DNA of 64,000 nt from the NCBI GenBank assembly GCA_963846585.1, contig CAWJWO010000002.1, forward strand, positions 372,001 to 436,000, given 5' to 3'. The position numbers were made by a program, and so were the translations under genes. The notes beneath the pieces are model-generated. The model was given only the letters and a program-made list of their open reading frames with translations, ran no database searches and had not been told where the DNA came from. Position 1 is the first letter of the stretch. Each line of letters opens with the position of its first letter. The stretch is from JAAUTT01 sp963846585 (lineage in GTDB: Bacteria; Bacteroidota; Bacteroidia; Bacteroidales; JAAUTT01). Positions 18,582 to 27,498 of the stretch are shown in pieces.

Positions 18582-19832
18582 ATGGACAACCATAGAAATA
18601 AAATATTTATAGCAAGTGTAATGGCACTAATAGCTACGGCAATGACTTTTGCCATTCGTGCCGATTTACTTGGAAATACCTTTGGCTCAGTATTTAAATT
18701 AAGCAATTCTGATATCGGCTGGTGCATCGGTACTGCATTCTGGGGATTTACCCTGGCAATGATTATTGGTGGTTTGTTGGTGGATATCATCGGCATGAAA
18801 ACCATTTTGGTTTTTGCTTTTACAGGACACCTCACAGGAATTGTGTTAACCATTTTCTCAAATGGTTTCTGGTCATTATTTGTTTCCACTTTATTCATTG
18901 GTGTGTCTAACGGGTTCGTTGAAGCAGCATGTAATCCGTTAATAGCAACATTATATCCGGATAATAAAACCAAAATGCTGAACCGGTTTCACATGTGGTT
19001 CCCAGGGGGTATCGTGATTGGCGGATTAATTGCTTATATATTTGGTTTGCTGCAACTTGGCTGGCAGGTAAAAATGGCTGTTATCCTTATTCCTGTTTTA
19101 ACCTACGGTTTCCTGTTTGTAAATTTAAAGTTGCCTGAAACAGAAAGGGTCACATCAGGAGTTACAATGAAAGAAATGTTGAAAGCCTGTATAACTCCAT
19201 TATTTTTATTTATGGTATTTTGCATGTTTCTCACTTCCAGTACCGAGCTTGGGACTAATCAATGGATTACTGTATTACTAAGCAATGTGGGCGTTCCTTC
19301 AATATTGCTCCTGGTGTTAATAAATGGCATTATGGCTACGGGACGTTCATTAGCCGGCCCTGTGGTTCACCGGTTAAAACCGTCGGGTATTCTTTTATTT
19401 TCAGCTATTACATCCGGGATTGGATTATTACTGCTTAGTTACTCTTCAGGCTGGACAACCATAGGTGCAACAGTTTTTTTTGCAATAGGAATAACATATT
19501 TCTGGCCAACAATGCTGGGTTTTGTTTCTGAATATCTTCCTAAAACAGGGGCATTGGGTCTGTCAATCATGGGAGGTTGTGGCATGTTATCAGTGTCACT
19601 GATATTGCCATTTATTGGTAAATATTATGATCATCAGCTGGCAGCCGCCATTCCGCATACTATGGACCCAAAATTAATTTTACAGGCCGTGGAAGGAACA
19701 AAAGAGTATATTATTCTCGCAAAAACTAAAGTATTGGCAGGTTCGGAAACTTTAAAATATGTTGCTATATTACCGGCTTTCCTGGTTGGAGCGTTTTTAT
19801 TCTTGCACTTGCATACGAAAAAAAATAAGTAG
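18582..19832 (+). CDS. MFS transporter, probable sugar or sugar-acid permease
   Basis: A 416-residue major facilitator with about twelve hydrophobic helices. The first loop has GGLLVDIIGMKT, a variant of the MFS signature GxxxDxxGxK/R, and the N-terminal half ends at LKLPETER, the usual inter-domain loop. The specific substrate is not visible. Its placement 9 bp after an exported keto-sugar isomerase-like gene suggests import of that enzyme's product. Its stop codon is followed at 6 bp by a half copy of the 120-bp two-stem element. Confidence 0.87.
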   Translation: MDNHRNKIFIASVMALIATAMTFAIRADLLGNTFGSVFKLSNSDIGWCIGTAFWGFTLAMIIGGLLVDIIGMKTILVFAFTGHLTGIVLTIFSNGFWSLFVSTLFIGVSNGFVEAACNPLIATLYPDNKTKMLNRFHMWFPGGIVIGGLIAYIFGLLQLGWQVKMAVILIPVLTYGFLFVNLKLPETERVTSGVTMKEMLKACITPLFLFMVFCMFLTSSTELGTNQWITVLLSNVGVPSILLLVLINGIMATGRSLAGPVVHRLKPSGILLFSAITSGIGLLLLSYSSGWTTIGATVFFAIGITYFWPTMLGFVSEYLPKTGALGLSIMGGCGMLSVSLILPFIGKYYDHQLAAAIPHTMDPKLILQAVEGTKEYIILAKTKVLAGSETLKYVAILPAFLVGAFLFLHLHTKKNK

Positions 19833-19837
19833 TAACT

Positions 19838-19880
19838 GCAAGAAAACACCAAATATCACTTTTACGGATGTCAGAATATC
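19838..19880 (+). repeat. truncated copy (5' half) of the 120-bp two-stem element
   Basis: GCAAGAAAACACCAA, then TTTTACG and TGTCAGAATAT, align with the first 43 bp of the element at 41111 (GTAAGAAAACGCCAA, GTTACG, TGTCAGAAAAAT). The 3' half is absent and is replaced by a period-7 array. Like the full copies it begins a few bases after a stop codon and has the orientation of that gene. Confidence 0.6.
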
Positions 19881-20006
19881 AGGAGCTAGGGGCTAGTGGT
19901 TAGGGACTAGTGATTTGCAATTTTATATTAATAAATTATGAATTGCCCTGAATGTGCTTAGTATTAGATACTATGCACTATGCACTAAGCACTATGCACT
20001 TTATTT
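19881..20006. repeat. period-7 arrays (CTAGGGG-like, then GCACTAT)
   Basis: A degenerate array of CTAGTGG/CTAGGGG-like words at 19888-19916, then GCACTAT/GCACTAA words at 19968-20005, in the gap before the Gfo/Idh gene. Confidence 0.75.
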
Positions 20007-20056
20007 AGTGCACTAAGTTTTCTAAATGACAATATAATACTATCACTAAATATAAT

Positions 20057-21217
20057 ATGGCGAGAAGACTTAACATGGGAATGGTTGGAGGAAGCCTTTC
20101 CTCGTTTATTGGAATTGTACACAGGATGGCTGCTGTAATGGACAATGAGATAGAGATAGTCTGCGGGGCATTCGATGCCGACAGGAAGCTGTCTGCTGAA
20201 GCCGGAGCAGCATATCATCTTAAAGAAGACAGGGTATATGGTACTTTTCAGGAAATGTTTGAAAAGGAGAAACTATTGCCTGTAGGAACAAGGATGGATT
20301 TTGTGAGTATCGTAACACCAAATTTCCTTCATTATCCGGTTGCAAAACTGGCATTGGAAAATGGTTTTCACGTTGTTTGTGAAAAACCAATTACCATCAA
20401 TGTTGATGAAGCAAAGGCATTAAGTGGATTAGTAAATTCCACCGGATTGATTTTCGCCCTTACTCACCCTTATTCAGCTTATCCACTTGTGAAACAAGCA
20501 AAATATATAGTTGAAAAGGGTATGTTGGGAGCTATCAGAAAAGTAGTCGTGGAATATCCTCAGGGTTGGCTTGCAACAGCGGTTGAAAATGAGGGCAATC
20601 AACAGGCATTATGGAGGACTGATCCTAAAAAAGCAGGCAAAAGCGGCACCATATGCGATATTGGCGTTCATGCCCAACAACTTGCTGAATATATTACCGG
20701 CAATAAAATTTCTGAAGTTTGTGCTGATCTGAATACGTTTGTAAAGGGCCGTAGACTTGAAGACGATGCCAATATATTGATCCGTTTCGAAAACGGGGCA
20801 AAAGGGATTCTTTATGCAAGCCAGATAAGCGTTGGTGAAGAAAATAACTTAACTATCCGTATATACGGAGAAAAAGGAGGCATTGAATGGCACCAGCAGG
20901 AACCCAACTCACTTATCCTGAAAATTATCGATAAACCAATCCAAATTATCAGGGCCGGTGATAAAAACAACCTTTGTAATGAAGCTATAAAAAATACCAG
21001 GCTTCCGACAGGCCATCCTGAAGGATTAATAGAAGCTTTTGCCAATATATACAGAAGTTTTACTGCAGCTGTAAGAGATTATCAAAATGGGCTGGCAATA
21101 CACCCGGGTAATTTCGATTTTGCAGGCGTACTTGATGGATTGAGGGGAATGCATTTTATTGATGCCGTAATAGAATCTTCACATAGTAATGAAAAGTGGA
21201 TACAAATTAGTGCTTAG
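20057..21217 (+). CDS. Gfo/Idh/MocA-family NAD(P)-dependent oxidoreductase
   Basis: A 386-residue sugar dehydrogenase-like enzyme. N-terminal Rossmann domain with a Gly-rich loop MVGGSLSSFIGIVHR (about residues 9-23), SIVTPNFLHYPVA and the signature VCEKPIT; the catalytic-domain DIGVHAQQLAEYITG contains the DxGxH motif. The family oxidises or reduces hydroxyls of sugars, inositols and glycosides, often forming 3-keto sugars. The TIM-barrel isomerase gene follows it. The stop and last residues (ISA) lie inside the first unit of a TAGTGCT heptamer array. Confidence 0.9.
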   Translation: MARRLNMGMVGGSLSSFIGIVHRMAAVMDNEIEIVCGAFDADRKLSAEAGAAYHLKEDRVYGTFQEMFEKEKLLPVGTRMDFVSIVTPNFLHYPVAKLALENGFHVVCEKPITINVDEAKALSGLVNSTGLIFALTHPYSAYPLVKQAKYIVEKGMLGAIRKVVVEYPQGWLATAVENEGNQQALWRTDPKKAGKSGTICDIGVHAQQLAEYITGNKISEVCADLNTFVKGRRLEDDANILIRFENGAKGILYASQISVGEENNLTIRIYGEKGGIEWHQQEPNSLILKIIDKPIQIIRAGDKNNLCNEAIKNTRLPTGHPEGLIEAFANIYRSFTAAVRDYQNGLAIHPGNFDFAGVLDGLRGMHFIDAVIESSHSNEKWIQISA

Positions 21218-21386
21218 TGCTTAGTACTTAGTGCTTAGTAAATAATTCTGAGATGCATGATGCATTTTATACTAAATGTATTAATTATTTATGTTAGTTA
21301 ATTTTTAGACATTTAGTTGTTATACTTTAATAAATTAATTTATTAATGTTGTAATATTTTACTAAGCACTATGCACTGTGCACTAA
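21211..21386. repeat. period-7 arrays (TAGTGCT / GCACTAA)
   Basis: 21211-21240 is a TAGTGCT array that contains the stop codon of the Gfo/Idh gene; 21361-21386 is the reverse-complement word AGCACTATGCACT. The two lie inverted at the two ends of the gap before the next gene. Confidence 0.85.
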
Positions 21387-21443
21387 GTAAATAATATACA
21401 CAAGTTTATAATAAAATAGTTTTATATCTAAGCAAATATAATA

Positions 21444-22448
21444 ATGAGCAGACCTGTAACCTTATTCACAGGACAATGGGCCGATTTACCAATTGACGAA
21501 GTTTGCCTGTTAACCAAAAAAATCGGATATAACGGACTTGAGTTAGCCTGCCGGGGCGACCATTTTGAAGTATCAAAAGCCAACAAACAGTATTGTGAAA
21601 ACAAACTGGAACAATTGCATAAGCATGGCCTCCAAATATACGCCTTGTCAAACCATCTGACAGGTCAGGCTGTTTGTGATGAAGTTGATACAAGGCATCA
21701 AAAAATCCTGCCAGATTATATCTGGGGAAATGGCAAACCGCAAGAGGTTCAAAAAAGAGCGGCTGAAGAAATGATTAAAACAGCATATGCCGCTAAGAAC
21801 ATGGGTATTACTACAGTAAATGGATTTACCGGCAGTTCGGTATGGAAATATATTTATTCATTTCCTCCGACACCAAATGAAATGATTGAAGAAGGGTTCA
21901 GGGATTTTGCACAAAAATGGATACCTATATTAGATGAATACGGGAAACTGGGAATAAAATTTGCTCTTGAAGTACATCCTACAGAAATAGCATTCGACAC
22001 TATAACAGCAGAACGCGCGTTAAAGGCTGTTAATAATCATCCGGCATTTGGCTTTAATTTCGACCCCAGCCATTTGGCCTATCAGGGAGTCGATTATATT
22101 GACTTTATAGATACTTTTTCTTCCCGTATATTTCATTCTCATATAAAAGATGTGACCTGGGCCGATTGCCCGACTAAAGCCGGAGTATTTGGCGGTTATC
22201 TTGATTTTGGGGATTACCGCAGAAATTGGAATTTCTGTTCACCGGGAAGAGGAAAAGTCAATTTCGAAGCCATAATAAGAGCATTTAATCGTATAGGATA
22301 TTCAGGTCCACTTTCAATTGAATGGGAAGACAATGGCATGGACCGTTTACATGGAGTAAATGAAGCTTATCAATTTATCAAAGGTATTGACTTTCAACCT
22401 ACCTCCTTCGTTTTTGATGATGCTTTTAAAAAAAATAAGAGTGCTTAG
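21444..22448 (+). CDS. cytoplasmic sugar phosphate isomerase/epimerase-like TIM barrel
   Basis: A 334-residue xylose-isomerase-like TIM barrel without a signal peptide, so cytoplasmic. Markers: KKIGYNGLELACRGDHFE, the metal-site EVHPTEIAFD, NFDPSHLAYQG, HSHIKDVTW, and the terminal LSIEWEDNGMDR. This subgroup is usually next to Gfo/Idh/MocA dehydrogenases, as here, and is thought to act on keto or inosose intermediates. The last two residues (SA) and stop are encoded by the same TAGTGCT array word as in the preceding gene. Confidence 0.88.
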   Translation: MSRPVTLFTGQWADLPIDEVCLLTKKIGYNGLELACRGDHFEVSKANKQYCENKLEQLHKHGLQIYALSNHLTGQAVCDEVDTRHQKILPDYIWGNGKPQEVQKRAAEEMIKTAYAAKNMGITTVNGFTGSSVWKYIYSFPPTPNEMIEEGFRDFAQKWIPILDEYGKLGIKFALEVHPTEIAFDTITAERALKAVNNHPAFGFNFDPSHLAYQGVDYIDFIDTFSSRIFHSHIKDVTWADCPTKAGVFGGYLDFGDYRRNWNFCSPGRGKVNFEAIIRAFNRIGYSGPLSIEWEDNGMDRLHGVNEAYQFIKGIDFQPTSFVFDDAFKKNKSA

Positions 22449-22543
22449 TGCTTAGTTATTAGTGCTTAGTACTTTCAATAAAACATAATATCAATTTTAG
22501 TGCTTAATTATCCACTAGCCCCTGGTCACTGGCCCCTGGCCCC
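22440..22543. repeat. period-7 arrays (TAGTGCT, then CTGGCCC)
   Basis: TAGTGCT words at 22440-22473 overlap the stop codon of the TIM-barrel gene; a CTGGCCC/CTGGTCA array at 22511-22543 follows. Together they fill the gap to the convergent GNAT gene. Confidence 0.8.
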
Positions 22544-22544
22544 T

Positions 22545-23372
22545 TTAAAAATTCAGACGGTAGATAGGAATGTATATTGTTGGTTCAAACCCCAGTTTTT
22601 GTGCAAGATTATATGAACCGACATTATCGAGCCTGCAGGACCATATTGGTTCATAATCATTTGCAAGGCAGTAATCGATTAATGAAGAACATGTGGCTAA
22701 TGCAAAACCTTTACCCCTATTATTTTCAACAGTTTCAATTCCCAGTTCAAGCTGTTTTTCAAAAATAAATGCTGAAAATGAAGTTGATACTATTTTATCA
22801 TTGTATTGTAAACTAAAACCAATGCCATTATTACAAAATTGATCTGCGTTATCCCAAAAATATTTAGGCAGAACCTTTCCCTGCATTTCTTCATACATTT
22901 TTTTATCTGTACGGCAAATATTAAAATTATTAAGTAAATATCCCTTCGTGATATTTAGGTATTTAGATTTGTTAAATTTAAAATTCACCCTCGAATATAT
23001 TTCAATTTTATTATTATTTCTGCCTTTGTTATCTTCATAGTTTATCAATTGTTCACCAAACAAACCTGACAAAACCTGGTGCCATGAACCGGGATATGCC
23101 TGTACCCATTCATAATTGCCCCGAACTTTATTAATATTCATAGCATATTCAAAAAACCGGGAATTAAAATTACTTTGATCAGAATCTCCATATAGCAGCG
23201 ACATCCCGTAAGGATGATAAACATAAAAAACTTTTGGATTTTTCAAATTATCAGCATAAACTGAACCATAAACAATATTTTCAACTACCGAACGGGCAAA
23301 CAAATGGTTAATTTTAACTTCTTTAAGTGGATTCAGGGCTATATTGTAATTTTCCTTATCTAATAATACCAT
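22545..23372 (-). CDS. GNAT acetyltransferase with long N-terminal domain
   Basis: A 275-residue acetyltransferase of the two-part GNAT_acetyltran type (zwittermicin-resistance-like). The N-terminal 130 residues form the family's first domain (VYHPYGMSLLYGD, YEWVQAYPGSWHQVL). The C-terminal GNAT core has the acetyl-CoA loop ETVENNRGKGFALATCSSLIDYC split around residues 212-234 and ends LAQKLGFEPTIYIPIYRL. The acceptor is unknown. It is convergent with the sugar locus and stands alone. Confidence 0.8.
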   Translation of the reverse strand: MVLLDKENYNIALNPLKEVKINHLFARSVVENIVYGSVYADNLKNPKVFYVYHPYGMSLLYGDSDQSNFNSRFFEYAMNINKVRGNYEWVQAYPGSWHQVLSGLFGEQLINYEDNKGRNNNKIEIYSRVNFKFNKSKYLNITKGYLLNNFNICRTDKKMYEEMQGKVLPKYFWDNADQFCNNGIGFSLQYNDKIVSTSFSAFIFEKQLELGIETVENNRGKGFALATCSSLIDYCLANDYEPIWSCRLDNVGSYNLAQKLGFEPTIYIPIYRLNF

Positions 23373-23514
23373 ATTTTAGTTGTTTGTTGTTAGTTGTTAG
23401 TTATTAGTTATTTTAAACTTTCCTACTTTCCTGCATTCCTGCATTCCTGCAAAAATATTCAAATAACATTAAAATATTTCAGGATAGATTTATTATCTTT
23501 AAACAGGAGGTATT

Positions 23515-23889
23515 ATGAAAGATCTTAAAATTGCGGCAACCTATAAAACACCTTTAATTGAGCTTAACCGTAACGGTAAGATGATTATTACGGGAAGGTC
23601 AATTCCTGAGAATGGGTTTATTTTTTATCAACCGGTTTTCAACTGGATAGAAGAATATAGCCAACGTCCTGTATCAAAAACTATTGTAGAAACTAATTTT
23701 GAATATATTAATACAGTATCTTCAAAATGTATCCTCGATATTCTAAAAGGTTTTGAAAAAATAAAAAAAAATGGGAATGAAGTGATTGTGAACTGGCATT
23801 ACAAAGAGGACGAAACTGATATCCTTCAGGCGGGTCAGGATTATGAAAGTTTAATAAATTTGAATTTTTCATTTATTGTTGAACGGTAA
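23515..23889 (+). CDS. SiaC-like (DUF1987) regulatory phosphoprotein, paralogue 1
   Basis: A 124-residue protein of the DUF1987/SiaC family. In Pseudomonas SiaC is phosphorylated on a Thr by the SiaB kinase, dephosphorylated by SiaA, and in its unmodified form binds the SiaD diguanylate cyclase. The family pattern is clear: ATYKTPLIEL, GRSIPENGFIFYQPVFNWIEEY and FEYINTVSS, where T67 aligns with the SiaC phospho-Thr. It keeps the PEN motif that its two neighbours lack. An unusually good AGGAGG lies 5 bp before the start. No SiaA, SiaB or SiaD is in the window. Confidence 0.85.
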   Translation: MKDLKIAATYKTPLIELNRNGKMIITGRSIPENGFIFYQPVFNWIEEYSQRPVSKTIVETNFEYINTVSSKCILDILKGFEKIKKNGNEVIVNWHYKEDETDILQAGQDYESLINLNFSFIVER

Positions 23890-23892
23890 CAT

Positions 23893-23918
23893 GTACCCTT
23901 CGACTCCGCTCAGGGTAC
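23893..23918. repeat. REP-like hairpin, third copy of the TTCGACTxCGCTC core
   Basis: GTACCCT and AGGGTAC form a perfect 7-bp stem around TTCGACTCCGCTC. The core matches the 55-bp repeats at 6502 and 51198. It lies 3 bp past the SiaC-like gene stop and could act as a weak terminator. Confidence 0.75.
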
Positions 23919-23921
23919 GAG

Positions 23922-24036
23922 TACCTGCAACCTGCAACCTGCAACCTGCAACCTGCAACCTGCAACCTGCAACCTGCAACCTGCAACCTGCAACCTGTAA
24001 CCTGTAACCTGCAACTTGCATCCTGCAACCTGCAAC
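23922..24036. repeat. (CAACCTG)n period-7 array, about 16 copies
   Basis: The longest array here: about 16 copies of CAACCTG, perfect in the left two thirds and degenerating (CAACTTG, CATCCTG, TAACCTG) to the right. It separates the SiaC-like gene from the alcohol dehydrogenase gene. Loss of perfection at one edge is what slippage growth plus point mutation would give. Confidence 0.95.
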
Positions 24037-24078
24037 TATATACATACAACATACTACTTAAAATTAAAAGAATAACCT

Positions 24079-25083
24079 ATGACAATGATGAAAGCCATAC
24101 AAATTAGTTCTCCGGGAGCTGCTTTTGAAATAGTCCGGAAAGAAATACCGGAACCTGAAGAAAATGAAGTATTGATTAAAGTGGAAGTTTGTGGTATCTG
24201 TCACGGGGATACTATAGCTAAGGAAGGCCATTATCCGGATATAAAATATCCAATCGTTCCGGGTCATGAAGCAGTGGGCATAGTTAAAAAAACTGGTACA
24301 AAGGCAACATCATTCTCGGTTGGTCAGCGGGTTGGAGTAGGTTGGCGGGGCGGTCATTGCAATAAGTGCAATGCTTGTCGTAAAGGTAATTTTGGAGCAT
24401 GTGAAAATTCTTTAATTACAGGAATTCATCTCGATGGAGGATATGCTGAATATATGATTGCCAGGCCTGAAGTTATGGTTAATATTCCGGATAAATTAAT
24501 CCCTGAAGAAGCTGCACCATTGTTATGTGCCGGAAGAACTACATTCGGGGCATTGTCTGAAAGCGGTGCAAAGGGTGGTGACCTGGTTGCCATACATGGT
24601 ATGGGAGGTTTAGGGCATCTTGCTGTTCAATTTGCGGTTAAAATGGGATTTAAAACTGTGGCACTTTCAAGAGGCGATGAAAAAAAAGAACTCGCTTATA
24701 AACTTGGTGCTCATGTTTATATAAATACTGAAAACGGTGATGCTGCAAAACAATTAATGGCTTTGGGAGGAGCCAGGGTAATATTGTGTACCGCCCCTAA
24801 TGGCAAAGCTATATCTGACCTTATTCCGGGACTTGGCAAACATGGTCAGGCAATTGTTGTAACAGGTTCGAGGGAACCTATTCAGGTTCCGCCAATGCTT
24901 TTATTGGGCAATGAACGTTCAATAGTTGGTTTTGTTAGTGGTAACATTGAAGATACCCTGAAATTCAGCGTTCTTACAAATGTAATTCCTTTAGTTGAAG
25001 TTTTTCCATTGGAACAAATTGAAAAGGCTTATGAAAAAATGATGACAGCTAAAGTACATTTCAGATCAATATTAAAAATGTAG
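24079..25083 (+). CDS. zinc-dependent alcohol dehydrogenase (MDR family)
   Basis: A 334-residue medium-chain dehydrogenase that interconverts alcohols and aldehydes with NAD(P). Catalytic zinc ligands C38 (VCGICHGD), H63 (PGHEAVG) and C149 (LLCAGRTT); structural zinc Cys at 94, 97, 100 and 108; coenzyme-binding GMGGLGHLA from residue 173. The pattern is that of the AdhP/ZADH class. Three Met codons at the start (MTMMKAI) leave the exact start uncertain by up to three residues. It stands between two SiaC-like genes with repeats on both sides. Confidence 0.92.
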   Translation: MTMMKAIQISSPGAAFEIVRKEIPEPEENEVLIKVEVCGICHGDTIAKEGHYPDIKYPIVPGHEAVGIVKKTGTKATSFSVGQRVGVGWRGGHCNKCNACRKGNFGACENSLITGIHLDGGYAEYMIARPEVMVNIPDKLIPEEAAPLLCAGRTTFGALSESGAKGGDLVAIHGMGGLGHLAVQFAVKMGFKTVALSRGDEKKELAYKLGAHVYINTENGDAAKQLMALGGARVILCTAPNGKAISDLIPGLGKHGQAIVVTGSREPIQVPPMLLLGNERSIVGFVSGNIEDTLKFSVLTNVIPLVEVFPLEQIEKAYEKMMTAKVHFRSILKM

Positions 25084-25119
25084 TATTAATTGGTAAACAA
25101 TTTAATTGAAAATTGAAAC

Positions 25120-25195
25120 TTGGCGATTGAATATTATAAATTAATAATCAATTGTCAATAGTCAATAATCAATAGCCAATAGCCAATAGCCAATT
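25120..25195. repeat. period-7 array (CAATAGC / TCAATAA)
   Basis: About eight imperfect copies of CAATAGC and TCAATAA words occupy most of the 212-bp gap after the alcohol dehydrogenase gene. Related TCAATAA words recur before rlmN at 47270-47290. Confidence 0.8.
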
Positions 25196-25295
25196 ATTAT
25201 ATTATATTTGTATAAAAAAATTAATATAAACATTTTTATTAATTACACGTAAAAAATAACATATCGACCTTATATTTTTGAAATTATAACACGCT

Positions 25296-25667
25296 ATGGA
25301 ACTGCTACTTATAGAAGCAACTAAGAATTCTCCGAGGGTAGAGTTGAGTCCTGACGGGACTATTTCAATGAAAGGAAGATGTTTTATCGAGGATTCATTT
25401 TCATTTTTTATACCTGTAATAAAATGCTTTAAAACACATGATTTTAGTTCAGTTAAAATTAATGTTCAATTGGAATATCTTAATACAAGTGGGTTAGTAC
25501 AAATTTTTTCTCTATTTACATTGTTAAAAGAGAAATATATTGCAGAAAACATTACAATAAATTGGTTTTACGAAGAAGGAGATGAAGATATATTTGAAGT
25601 TGGTAAAACTATCGAATCACAAATTAACCTTCCTTTTAATTTTTATGAATATACCGAGGTAAGCTGA
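25296..25667 (+). CDS. SiaC-like (DUF1987) regulatory phosphoprotein, paralogue 2
   Basis: A 123-residue DUF1987 protein: EATKNSPRVELSPDG, MKGRCFIED in place of the PEN region, LEYLNTSG with T64 at the phospho-Thr position, and WFYEEGDEDIFEVGKTIESQ near the end. It is closer to the copy at 28770 than to that at 23515: both end in a shared INLPFN-YYEY-like tail. A TATTTTTG promoter-like box lies 16 bp before the start. Its stop abuts that of the convergent small gene at 25668 with no spacer. Confidence 0.85.
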   Translation: MELLLIEATKNSPRVELSPDGTISMKGRCFIEDSFSFFIPVIKCFKTHDFSSVKINVQLEYLNTSGLVQIFSLFTLLKEKYIAENITINWFYEEGDEDIFEVGKTIESQINLPFNFYEYTEVS

Positions 25668-25943
25668 TTATATATCCTGAATTACAAATCCGGATTTATT
25701 ATTGGCTGTATTGAGTTTTTGCCTGGAGTAATATTCATCCATTAGCTTTTCTATTCTAAATTCCGGCAAATTATAAAAATCCCTGTTTTCCTTCAGGACG
25801 GAAAAATTATCCAGATTTACTATCACGTAATAATACCCTCTGTTTTTTACTGAAAATACCGAATTCAAATTGTATTGCTGGGATATATATATTATTTTAA
25901 AGCTAATACCTTTAATCTCCTTATTAATAGTACATTTTATCAT
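25668..25943 (-). CDS. small protein of unknown function
   Basis: A 91-residue cytoplasmic protein that I do not recognise. It starts with several short predicted strands (IKCTINKEIKGISFKIIYIS, NRGYYYVIVNLDNF) and ends in a helix. It converges on the second SiaC-like gene and shares no spacer with it, which may mean the two are linked functionally or simply packed. Confidence 0.5.
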   Translation of the reverse strand: MIKCTINKEIKGISFKIIYISQQYNLNSVFSVKNRGYYYVIVNLDNFSVLKENRDFYNLPEFRIEKLMDEYYSRQKLNTANNKSGFVIQDI

Positions 25944-26248
25944 GTTTGCCTGAATCTGGTTTAACTATTATAATATAGTATTGGTTTTTAATTGTAAAAA
26001 AATAATATTGATTACACTATATATCTTAATTAGATTTTTATCTAGTGCCAAAATAATATTATAATTACTTCTAACCTGTTAATTGCATTAATAATTATGA
26101 ACATTTTTTGAACAATAATTAATAAGGTTGTAAAGGCCCTAATTTAGAACCTCTACAACTTCTACAACAAAGCTTGCAATATACAACTAAGCACTATGCA
26201 CTATGCACTATGCACTATGCACTATGCACTAAGCACTAAGCACTATAT
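25944..26248. repeat. 305-bp gap: AT-rich, then period-9 and period-7 arrays
   Basis: 25944-26130 is AT-rich with no gene visible. 26131-26172 contains period-9 words of the AACCTCTAC type. 26180-26246 is a (GCACTAT)n array of about eight copies with GCACTAA variants, ending just past the MFS stop codon. Confidence 0.85.
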
Positions 26249-27478
26249 CTATGTCCTGATCTTTGATCCTTTTAGGGCAAAGAAAATCATATATAAATAA
26301 TAAATAAACATAAGGCTTAAAGCAATCATAACCGATCCTGTTACCGCCTCAATTTTTCCCATAATTAAAGTAAGGATTGATGCGCCGATTACTGATGTGG
26401 CTATCACACCAGATGCAATTTTTGCATGAGGGCCTATATCCTCCAATGCAAGGTTGAATATAACCGGCCACATAATTGAATGAAATAACCCTGTTAGCAG
26501 GAACAACCACAAAGCCATTACCGGAATTTGCGAACTGAATATAAACGATCCGCTTAATAATACAGCTCCTCCAATTGCACAAATAGCCAGAATTTGCGAG
26601 GCTTTGTACTTTCTAAGAATAAATATACCTAATATTCTTCCTACCATAAGGCCTCCCCAATAAAACTTAAGTATGTCGATTCCGTTAACGTTTGGCAAAT
26701 TTATAGATTTTACATAGTCGGGACAGAAACTTGAAATGCCTATTTCTATTCCCATATATAAGAAAATAGCCAGGGAACCCAACCAAACATGGGGGTATTT
26801 GAATGCACTCGATTTAAAGGCCTTCTGGTTTGTATCATTTATTTTACTGTCATCGGTTTTTATTTCCGGTAATTTCAGGAAAAACATTATCAACAATACA
26901 ATTGCAGTTACAATACCGATCATAATAAATGGTCCTTTTACAATCTCTTGTATAGCTGAATTTTCCAGTTTAACACCAGGATTAAGCTTTGGCGTTATTA
27001 ACAGAACTGAAACAAAAATCGGGGCAATAACAGTAGCTAATGAGTTTAAAGCATTGGTCAACGTTAAACGGCTTGCAGCAGTTTCAGGTTTTCCTAAGGC
27101 ATTAACGTATGGAGCTGCTGCAACCTGTAACATTACAACACCAATTGCGAATATCGATACAGCAGAAAGAAAACCAAAATATCCCATAGAAACGCCCGGT
27201 ATACAAAGAAAAAATCCTGATGCAATTAAAGCCAGGCCTATTAATATCCCATTTTTATAGCCAATCCTTGTAAGCATTAATCCTACAGGTACCGATAAAA
27301 TGTATGCCCCGTAGAAAAAGGTGTTAGGCAATTGTTTTTGAAAATCGTCGAGGTTAAAAGCTTTTTTTAAAAAATCGATAGTTGAGTTATTCATGGTCGT
27401 AATAAACCCGAATAGAAAAAATAGTGAGGCCATCACTATTAATGGAATAGTGTAGTTGATTTTGCTTTGATTTGCCAT
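26249..27478 (-). CDS. MFS sugar transporter, FucP/GluP-like
   Basis: A 409-residue twelve-helix major facilitator with the sugar:H+ symporter features of the FucP/NagP group: the N-terminal FLFGFITTMNNSTIDFLKKAFNL, the GAYILSVPVGLMLTRIGYKNGI loop split around residue 60, and a C-terminal SIMWPVIFNLALEDIG. The usual substrates are L-fucose, glucose/galactose or N-acetylglucosamine. It lies 20 bp after the galactose mutarotase gene on the same strand, so the two form an operon; glucose or galactose is the likelier substrate. Confidence 0.9.
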   Translation of the reverse strand: MANQSKINYTIPLIVMASLFFLFGFITTMNNSTIDFLKKAFNLDDFQKQLPNTFFYGAYILSVPVGLMLTRIGYKNGILIGLALIASGFFLCIPGVSMGYFGFLSAVSIFAIGVVMLQVAAAPYVNALGKPETAASRLTLTNALNSLATVIAPIFVSVLLITPKLNPGVKLENSAIQEIVKGPFIMIGIVTAIVLLIMFFLKLPEIKTDDSKINDTNQKAFKSSAFKYPHVWLGSLAIFLYMGIEIGISSFCPDYVKSINLPNVNGIDILKFYWGGLMVGRILGIFILRKYKASQILAICAIGGAVLLSGSFIFSSQIPVMALWLFLLTGLFHSIMWPVIFNLALEDIGPHAKIASGVIATSVIGASILTLIMGKIEAVTGSVMIALSLMFIYYLYMIFFALKGSKIRT

Positions 27479-27498
27479 AATTTAATTTTTTAAGTTAG

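Noticed and set aside
22575..22600. TGGTTCAAACC as a tRNA T-arm
   Set aside because: It lies inside the coding sequence of a GNAT gene and no acceptor or anticodon stem surrounds it.
23922..24036. CAACCTG repeats as a CRISPR array
   Set aside because: The units are contiguous heptamers with no spacers, and no cas gene is present.
26736..27260. A 174-codon open frame antisense to the FucP-like transporter
   Set aside because: Shadow of the transporter gene on the opposite strand; no recognisable domain and no promoter.
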